A stretch of DNA of 10,823 nucleotides from Chloroflexota bacterium (GTDB taxonomy: Bacteria; Chloroflexota; Limnocylindria; Limnocylindrales; CSP1-4): NCBI GenBank assembly GCA_021786265.1, contig JAJYNP010000362.1, positions 1 through 10,823 of the forward strand. The letters are read 5' to 3'. Positions within the stretch are counted from its first letter, which is position 1; each line of letters begins with the position of its first letter. Below, one piece after another: positions 6,879-10,823 of the stretch. Under the pieces are notes generated by a model. The model worked only from the letters and a program-made list of their open reading frames with translations. It was not told where the DNA came from and did not search any database. A program made the position numbers and the translations under genes.

Positions 6879-7193
6879 TCAGCCGGCGGCCACGGTGATC
6901 ACGACCGTGTGGTGGCTGACGGTGCGCTCGTAGTGGGAGAGGACGGCGCGCGCCGCGGGCTCCACGACGGCGGTCTCGATGTCGGCACCCGCGAAGGCCC
7001 GGACGGCGTCGAGCGAATCCCAGAGGGTCATGACCTGCAGGGCAACCTCGCCGTCCTGCTCCTGCTCCAGCACATCGGCGCCGGAGAAGCCGGCGACGCG
7101 CCGCAGGTGCGGCACCACGGCCCCCGAGAAGTACGCGCGATAGGCCGTCGCGCCCTCCGGGCTCGCGGCGGCCCGCCAGATGCGACAGATCAT
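6879..7193 (-). CDS. Antibiotic biosynthesis monooxygenase (ABM) domain protein
   Basis: A 104-residue single-domain protein. The pattern ICRIWRAAASPEGATAYRAY, VVPHLRRVAGFSGADVLEQE and VALQVMTLWDSLDAVRAFAG followed by IETAVVEPAARAVLSHYE fits the ABM dimeric barrel. Its elements are a first strand, a helix, 'G..g..l', a strand with W.s..a...f, and a 'vv.p.a...l..ye' end. Relatives include cofactor-free monooxygenases acting on quinol-type substrates (YgiN, ActVA-Orf6) and many uncharacterised stress proteins. A strong ribosome binding site (GGAGGA at 7201-7206, spacer 7) supports the ATG at 7193. It is separated by 141 bases from the SDR remnant upstream, so it may have its own promoter. Confidence 0.75.
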   Translation of the reverse strand: MICRIWRAAASPEGATAYRAYFSGAVVPHLRRVAGFSGADVLEQEQDGEVALQVMTLWDSLDAVRAFAGADIETAVVEPAARAVLSHYERTVSHHTVVITVAAG

Positions 7194-7334
7194 CGCTCGC
7201 TCCTCCGTTACCCCGCGTTCGTCGCCGGATCTCGTGACGGCCCGCCCCAGCTCGCCCGATGCCGGACGGACACGTCGGTCTCCGGTCGGTGGACGCTCAC
7301 TGGCTCGATTATCAGCACGATGCTGCCGTGTGCG
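7194..7334. other. Gap between SDR remnant and ABM gene, with decayed SDR sequence
   Basis: On the minus strand a frame one base off from the SDR reads GSIVLI (7327-7310), which resembles the conserved strand following the SDR catalytic Asn. Sequence after that no longer resembles an SDR. GCTGATAAT on the minus strand near 7309-7318 could serve as a -10 element for the ABM pair, but no matching -35 at the usual spacing is seen. Confidence 0.35.
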
Positions 7335-7781
7335 TCACAGCCGTGGGTGTGAAGGGAGGACCCCGGGTGTGAAGTGGCTCGTGAAATTGTCGGCGATCAT
7401 CGCGGCCCAGGTCTCGCCGGAGGTGTCGAGGATGCCGCGCCGGCCAGCCGGTCCCCAGTTGCCGATGGCGATCACGACGCCGTCGAGGCGACCGAACCGA
7501 TCGGCGAGCTCCCGTCGCACGGCCGCGCTGTCGGGCCTGCTCACCTCGACCTCGACGGCGACGAGCCCACCCGGGCCGGCGCGGCCGGCGTACTGCTCCA
7601 GACCCGCAAGGCGATCGAGGTTGCGGCCGGTCGCAATCACACGGGCACCGGCCCGGAGCAGGGCGCGAGTGAGTCCCTCGCCGATCCCGCCGGTCGCACC
7701 GGCGACGAGGACGGTCCTGCCCGCGAGCGATGGCGACCCGCCCTCGATCAGGTCCAACTCCGGTTCCGTGGCGGCAGCCAT
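7335..7781 (-). pseudogene. Truncated short-chain dehydrogenase/reductase (SDR)
   Basis: N-terminal 148 residues of an SDR. The Rossmann dinucleotide site reads TVLVAGATGGIGEGL (residues 23-37), followed by ARVIATGRNLDRL (46-58), where an Arg after the second strand suggests NADP(H). LDGVVIAIGNWGP (99-111) replaces the usual NNAG. An Asn in MIADNFTSHF (residue 132) corresponds to the family's catalytic-helix Asn. The frame then drifts into VLPSHPRL and stops. The catalytic Ser and the YxxxK pair, and about 100 residues in all, are missing, so it cannot work as a normal dehydrogenase. ATG at 7781 follows the GYD stop by 4 bases, with a GGTGA just before it. The break coincides with a 10-base direct repeat (see repeat entry). 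Confidence 0.75.
7345..7374. repeat. Direct repeat GGGTGTGAAG x2 at the SDR break
   Basis: Two identical 10-base copies, 7345-7354 and 7365-7374, lie 20 bases apart exactly where SDR similarity ends. The codons made by the repeat are the ones that look unlike the family (HFTP and the HP after SL-type residues). A slippage, short duplication or excision scar would fit. Confidence 0.6.
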
Positions 7782-7785
7782 CCGC

Positions 7786-8094
7786 TCACCCCAGCCCACG
7801 GGCGCGGGCGATCGCCGCGATCCCGGCCTCGTCGGAGAGGAGCGGCACGGCCCGCAACGAGGCGATCCCGCCGAGCGACATCGCGAACGTCCGGAACGCG
7901 GCGAGCGCGCCCTCGTCCGGCAGCTCGAGCAGCAGCAGGCTGTCGAATTCCTCGTTGGCCCACCAGAAGCCGATGAGCCGTCCGCCCAGGTTCGCCAGCG
8001 TGGCCTCGATCTTCGGGGCGCAGCTGTGGGGACCGCGGACCCAGGCGGACCAGGCATCCGCGTTGTAGGTCACCAAGAGCTGATACGTCGTCAT
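7786..8094 (-). CDS. GYD-domain protein
   Basis: A 102-residue protein of the GYD family (named for a conserved Gly-Tyr-Asp), a small dimeric alpha/beta-barrel-like domain of unknown biochemical role. Seen here: MTTYQLLVTYNADAWSAW, then KIEATLANLGGRLIGFWW and ANEEFDSLLLLELPDEGALA. The last matches the family's 'G.l.g.yw..GeyD.v.i.e.PDd..a' core, with EFD in place of GYD. Then come AAFRTFAMSLGGIASLRAVP and a final helix. Its ATG overlaps the stop of the flavin oxidoreductase gene (ATGA) and also has a strong site of its own (TCCTCCTT on the plus strand, 8104-8111, spacer 9). It is followed after 4 bases by the SDR remnant. The tight coupling suggests it works with the oxidoreductase, possibly as a partner or ligand chaperone. 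Confidence 0.8.
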   Translation of the reverse strand: MTTYQLLVTYNADAWSAWVRGPHSCAPKIEATLANLGGRLIGFWWANEEFDSLLLLELPDEGALAAFRTFAMSLGGIASLRAVPLLSDEAGIAAIARARGLG

Positions 8095-9083
8095 CGGGTT
8101 GCGTCCTCCTTCATGGCGTCGCGGGCGCGAGGCACGACGTCCTCGGAGAACCGCCGCATCTGCTCGACCTGGTCGCCGCCCGCCGGCGCGAAGACGAGCG
8201 TGTCCATGCCGAGGCGCTCGTAGGTGTCGGCGAGCAGTGCAGCCCAGGCAGGGGCCGAGCCGACCACGATCCCCTGACCGGCGGTCCGCAGCTCGGCCGA
8301 CCCCTCGTCGATCGCCCCGACCAGGTTGTACCCGCGGCGGATGGTCGCCGGGTCGCGTCCGGCGGCGGTCGCGGCGTCGTCGATCGCCTGCTGCATGGCG
8401 GCGAGGCGATCCGACCCGACGTACGGGCGGCTGACCGACCAGCCGTCCGCACGGGCGCCGGTGAGCCGCAGCATCCGTGGTCCCATCGCGCCGAGCCAGA
8501 TCGGCACGGGCCGTTCGATGTGCGGACCGGGGATTGCATCGTTCAGGCGGTACCACCGCCCGTCGAACGAGACCGGGTGGCCAGACCCGTCACGTGTGGC
8601 GCCGAGCATGAGCCGGATGACGTCGAGCGCCTCTTCGAGCGCCTCGACGGCCTGGGCCGGCGTCAGCCGCCGCTCGCCGAGGCTCTCGATGCCGTCCCAA
8701 TAGGCGCCCGCCCCGAGCCCGAGCTCGAGGCGTCCGCCCGACACGTGCTGGAGCGTCGCCGCCGCCTTCGCCAGCATCGCCGGCGGTCGCAGCGGCAGGC
8801 TCGCGACGTTGGACATGACGCGGACGCGCTCGGTGCGGGCGGCGATCGTGACCAGGAGCGTCCAGGTGTCGAGGAATCCAGGGTTGTACGGATGATCCTG
8901 GATCGTGACCAGGTCGATGCCGGCACGCTCGGCCGTCTCGACGACCGGCCAGAGCGCGTTCACCTCGGCGAGCGCGGGGCTGACGAACAGGCCAAACAGC
9001 GGTGCGCGTTGCGGGTGCCCGCCGGCTGCTGCAACGGAACGACGAAGGACGAGACCGCCGGAACCACTGGACATGCGTGGCAC
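8091..9083 (-). CDS. LLM-class flavin-dependent oxidoreductase
   Basis: Luciferase-like monooxygenase family enzyme (TIM barrel, FMN or F420 dependent), 330 residues from GTG 9083. Family motifs: FGLFVSPALAEVNALWPVVE (first strand and helix), AGIDLVTIQDHPYNP (about 54-68), VMSNVASLPLRPPAMLAKAA, and SGGRLELGLGAGAYWDGIES (115-134). The last is the hallmark GR..lG.G.G motif near the cofactor phosphate. PVPIWLGAMGPRMLRLTGAR and ADGWSVSR lead into the C-terminal barrel strands. Which cofactor is used cannot be decided from motifs alone. The start is uncertain: GTG 9083 or ATG 9074, with AAGGA just upstream giving better spacing to the ATG. It is first gene of the minus-strand series, overlaps the GYD gene by ATGA, and is divergent from an HxlR regulator. 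It may oxidise or reduce xenobiotics or quinones. Confidence 0.88.
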   Translation of the reverse strand: MPRMSSGSGGLVLRRSVAAAGGHPQRAPLFGLFVSPALAEVNALWPVVETAERAGIDLVTIQDHPYNPGFLDTWTLLVTIAARTERVRVMSNVASLPLRPPAMLAKAAATLQHVSGGRLELGLGAGAYWDGIESLGERRLTPAQAVEALEEALDVIRLMLGATRDGSGHPVSFDGRWYRLNDAIPGPHIERPVPIWLGAMGPRMLRLTGARADGWSVSRPYVGSDRLAAMQQAIDDAATAAGRDPATIRRGYNLVGAIDEGSAELRTAGQGIVVGSAPAWAALLADTYERLGMDTLVFAPAGGDQVEQMRRFSEDVVPRARDAMKEDATR

Positions 9084-9161
9084 AATCCTTACGATGAGTA
9101 AGTATTGGCGACAGCCTACTTCCTCACTTACCGAACGTCAAGGAGCATACTGATAGTAAGC
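9084..9161. promoter_or_regulatory. Divergent operator region between LLM operon and HxlR gene
   Basis: A 78-base gap rich in related half-sites. CTTAC-N5-GTAAG is perfect at 9088-9102. A second CTTAC lies at 9127-9131, and a second GTAAG at 9156-9160. TACT-GAT-AGTA is a perfect palindrome at 9148-9158, three bases before the HxlR ATG. GTAAGT (9098-9103) and ACTTAC (9126-9131) also form a wider inverted pair. HxlR-type regulators such as YodB bind TACT/AGTA-containing inverted repeats, so autoregulation plus control of the LLM operon is likely. Confidence 0.55.
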
Positions 9162-9518
9162 ATGCCACCCAGGCAGACGCATTTCGAGCGCGGGTACTGC
9201 CCGGGCTTCCAGGCCGCCGTCGAGCTCATCGGGCGGCGCTGGAGCGGCGCGATCCTCCTCGCGATGCTGAGCGGCGCCGAGCGCTATTCGCAGATCGGCG
9301 CGTCAGTACCCGGCCTGTCCGACCGGCTCCTCGCCGAACGGCTGCGGGAGTTCGTCGACGCCGGCCTCGCGGTGCGCAACGTCCTCGACGAGCAACCCGT
9401 CGCCGTCCGCTACCGGCTCACCGACAAGGGCGCGACGCTCGCGCCGGTCGTCCGCGAGCTGCTCGAGTGGTCCCACCGCTGGCGGCTGGAGGCGGCCGGT
9501 GAGGGCGCGGACCCGTGA
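9162..9518 (+). CDS. HxlR-family transcriptional regulator
   Basis: A 118-residue winged helix-turn-helix repressor or activator of the HxlR family. The N-terminus carries the family's conserved Cys (RGYCPGFQAAVELIGRRWSG, Cys13). Next come AILLAMLSGAERYSQIGASV and PGLSDRLLAERLREFVDAGL (recognition helix region, about 50-69), then PVAVRYRLTDKGATLAPVV (wing) and a C-terminal dimerisation helix ending in LEWSHRWRLE. In YodB, HypR and QorR the matching Cys senses quinones, diamide or other electrophiles. ATG 9162 is chosen because the homology starts just after it. It has no good ribosome binding site at normal distance (AAGGAG is 16 bases upstream), so translation may be leaderless. It is divergent from the LLM flavin oxidoreductase gene, its probable target. 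Confidence 0.9.
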   Translation: MPPRQTHFERGYCPGFQAAVELIGRRWSGAILLAMLSGAERYSQIGASVPGLSDRLLAERLREFVDAGLAVRNVLDEQPVAVRYRLTDKGATLAPVVRELLEWSHRWRLEAAGEGADP

Positions 9519-9692
9519 CCCGCTCGTCACTGGGAAGGGGCGGATGCGACCGGCACGAGCTGACGATCATCCGCTCTGCGTGCCGTCAGACGATGCGCAC
9601 CCGCCGCTGGCGCCGGCGAGCTGCGGACGGATCGACCTGACGGCCGCCGGAGCACGGCCCGGCACGCGGACGCGGACGCGGACGCGGACGCG
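9519..9692. other. Gap between HxlR and lipoprotein genes
   Basis: No gene is recognised. The last 29 bases are a hexamer tandem repeat (separate entry). No U-tract terminator or clear promoter is seen. Confidence 0.4.
9664..9692. repeat. Tandem hexamer ACGCGG, 4.8 copies
   Basis: Four perfect ACGCGG units followed by ACGCG, ending directly at the ATG of the lipoprotein gene (9693). The repeat occupies the place where a ribosome binding site would be for that ATG. No in-frame start codon exists further upstream before the TGA at 9561. Confidence 0.9.
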
Positions 9693-10511
9693 ATGAACGG
9701 GACTCTGCGCCTGGTTCGGATGCCACGATCGGTGGCGGTGTGCGTCGCCGCGATGGCCGTGCTCACCGGTTGCGTGGTGAGCGTGCCGGGGCCCGGCGGC
9801 ATCCCGCTCAACGCGCCGGGCGACGTGCACGAGCTCGTCCCGCCGGACGCGCGGGTCGTGTCGGTGGATCCCCCCAACCTCGAACAGAACAGTTGGAGTG
9901 TCGATCTCAGCACGGACCGCTCGCTGGTGGATATCGTGGCCTTCTACGATCGGCGCGTACGGGCGTACGGGGCCCGCCTGACCGCACCCTACCTGGACCG
10001 CGGTGTCCAGACCGTGCCCCCACAACCACCCCTGCAGGTCTGGCGCTTCTATTCGGTCGGACTCACCGAAGATGTCTGGTTCACGGTCGTCGAACGCGTC
10101 CACGGCAACAGCGCCGCGGCCGGCACCAGCGGACCGCGGGGCATCGACTTCCTGGTCGGCCCCGACTTTCGCCTGTCCGCCGCCCCGGCACCCGCGGCGC
10201 TGCCGGCCAGCGTGGCGGCGGCATTGCTCCCCTCGGCACCGGCGACGCTCCGGTCGTGGCAGATCGACGCAACGTCCTGCGACGTCTTCTGGACGATCTC
10301 CGCTGACCCGTCGTCTCTGGAAGCGGGCTACCAGAAGAGCCTGTCGGAACTGGGCCCCGTGACGATCAACGGACCCGAAAGCAGCCTGGGGATCGACTAC
10401 CGGCTCACCGTGGCCGAGAGCGCGGCGGTGCCCGTGTCGGCGTGCCGCATGATCCTGCTCCGGCCGCTGGCCGGCGGAGGCACGCTCATCGAGGCGAGCT
10501 CGAGCCCATAG
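9693..10511 (+). CDS. Putative lipoprotein with two related halves
   Basis: A 272-residue exported protein of unknown family. A basic start (RLVRMPR) and hydrophobic stretch (SVAVCVAAMAV) lead to a lipobox LTGC, with Cys27 the predicted lipid-modified residue. It should be anchored to the outer face of the membrane. The mature part seems to contain two similar units. In the first (about 66-135), SWSVDLSTDRSLVDIVAFYD is followed by VRAYGARL and a strand pair (VWRFYSV, VWFTVVERV). In the second (about 194-270), CDVFWTISADPSSLEAGYQK is followed by LSELGPVTI and strands (IDYRLTV, CRMILL). A Pro/Ala-rich linker (163-185) joins them. Two further Cys (196 and 251), both in the second unit, could form a disulfide. 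ATG 9693 has no ribosome binding site; ATG 9720 (MPRSVAV) is an equally good start. Confidence 0.75.
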   Translation: MNGTLRLVRMPRSVAVCVAAMAVLTGCVVSVPGPGGIPLNAPGDVHELVPPDARVVSVDPPNLEQNSWSVDLSTDRSLVDIVAFYDRRVRAYGARLTAPYLDRGVQTVPPQPPLQVWRFYSVGLTEDVWFTVVERVHGNSAAAGTSGPRGIDFLVGPDFRLSAAPAPAALPASVAAALLPSAPATLRSWQIDATSCDVFWTISADPSSLEAGYQKSLSELGPVTINGPESSLGIDYRLTVAESAAVPVSACRMILLRPLAGGGTLIEASSSP

Positions 10512-10707
10512 CATGATCCTCCCGCTCGCGGTATCCCCTTGTTGGAGCGGTGGGCGCGATCGGGCGGTTGACGACAACGGCCCCGGATCACGACGCAGGA
10601 GCTGGCCGAACCCTGGCCGTGGATGGCAGCGCGTCCACGAGAGGGAAGCAGATGGCCCCTCGGGTGATTGCGAGCGCAACCGGCCCCATCGTTAGCCCGA
10701 AGCTCCT

Positions 10708-10727
10708 ACGGCCGTCCGCTCGGCCGT
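10708..10727. repeat. Inverted repeat ACGGCCG / CGGCCGT
   Basis: Perfect 7-base arms with a 6-base loop (TCCGCT), about 200 bases after the lipoprotein stop. No U-tract follows, so it may be a non-canonical terminator or an incidental GC palindrome. Confidence 0.5.
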
Positions 10728-10757
10728 GAGCACGAATCGATCCTGGTCTGAGCACGA
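10727..10757. repeat. Direct repeat TGAGCACGA x2
   Basis: Copies at 10727-10735 and 10749-10757, 22 bases apart, about two helical turns. This spacing would suit a regulator binding one face of the DNA upstream of a gene beyond the right edge. Confidence 0.45.
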
Positions 10758-10765
10758 TTGGCGTT

Positions 10766-10784
10766 CGTCTCACGGTGTGAGGCG
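10766..10784. repeat. Short-loop hairpin CTCAC-GGT-GTGAG
   Basis: Five perfect pairs around a 3-base loop, extended by a G-T wobble and two more pairs (CG/CG) to eight in total. It lies just before the AT-rich patch at the right edge and might be an operator-like palindrome. Confidence 0.4.
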
Positions 10785-10823
10785 TAGGCACTAAATAGGT
10801 TGACGTCGGAGCCGGGATCGGCG

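Larger units (their letters stand above)
10512..10823. other. Non-coding right end with hairpins and a short direct repeat
   Basis: About 310 bases in which I recognise no gene on either strand; the open frames give Arg/Pro-rich shadows. Structure is concentrated after 10700: a perfect 7-base inverted repeat, a 9-base direct repeat, a 3-base-loop hairpin and then an AT-richer patch (CTAAATAGG, 10791-10799) with TTGACG at 10800-10805. The patch could be the -35 of a gene starting beyond the edge. Confidence 0.5.

Noticed and set aside
9664..9692. CRISPR-like array
   Set aside because: It is a contiguous 6-base tandem repeat without spacers.
10588..10791. Minus-strand 67-residue frame at the right end
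   Set aside because: No ribosome binding site of note, no motifs, Arg/Pro/Ala-rich, and it covers the hairpins and direct repeat; probably chance.

Overview
The window is GC-rich (roughly two thirds G+C or more by eye), with dense coding on both strands, strong GGAGG-type ribosome binding sites and occasional GTG starts. The gene content (an MmyB-type XRE regulator beside a DHA2 drug exporter, a luciferase-like monooxygenase, small dimeric alpha/beta-barrel proteins, a 143-residue conserved protein that I recall mainly from actinobacteria) points to a high-GC soil or freshwater bacterium, either Chloroflexota (for example a Limnocylindria-like lineage) or Actinomycetota. There is no rRNA or marker gene here, so the phylum is inferred.

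Left part (1-3262): the minus strand carries the N-terminus of an IS701-type transposase cut by the window edge. Its presumed outer end abuts a CTAG, where a small coding fragment (489-397) stops abruptly. Next comes a two-gene minus-strand operon: an ArsB/SLC13-type permease (2102-834) and a 93-residue membrane protein coupled to it by an ATGA overlap. Upstream of the permease lie about 490 bases without a recognisable gene, then a wrecked ISNCY-type transposase (plus strand). This ends abruptly inside its catalytic core and runs straight into what looks like the last 40 codons of an ABC-2 permease. The permease operon is therefore flanked on both sides by mobile-element debris.

Middle (3263-6400): an XRE/MmyB-family regulator (minus) is divergent from a DHA2-type MFS exporter (plus). 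The exporter is intact except for one missing C in a C-run near 5074-5077, which splits it into two frames. A perfect 11-base palindrome lies just upstream of the exporter. A GTG-started 143-residue conserved protein of unknown function follows.

Right-centre (6520-9518): a minus-strand series runs LLM-class flavin oxidoreductase, GYD-domain protein, truncated SDR, ABM-domain protein and NIPSNAP-like protein. The first two overlap by ATGA and the third follows after 4 bases; the last two have their own strong ribosome binding sites. An HxlR-family regulator with the conserved N-terminal Cys is divergent from this series. Their shared 78-base promoter region contains several CTTAC/GTAAG half-sites and a TACT-GAT-AGTA palindrome. 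The simplest reading is an HxlR-controlled redox or electrophile detoxification locus with three small dimeric-barrel proteins and one decayed dehydrogenase.

Right end (9519-10823): a lipoprotein with two apparently related halves is preceded directly by a hexamer tandem repeat. About 310 non-coding bases follow, with hairpins and a short direct repeat.
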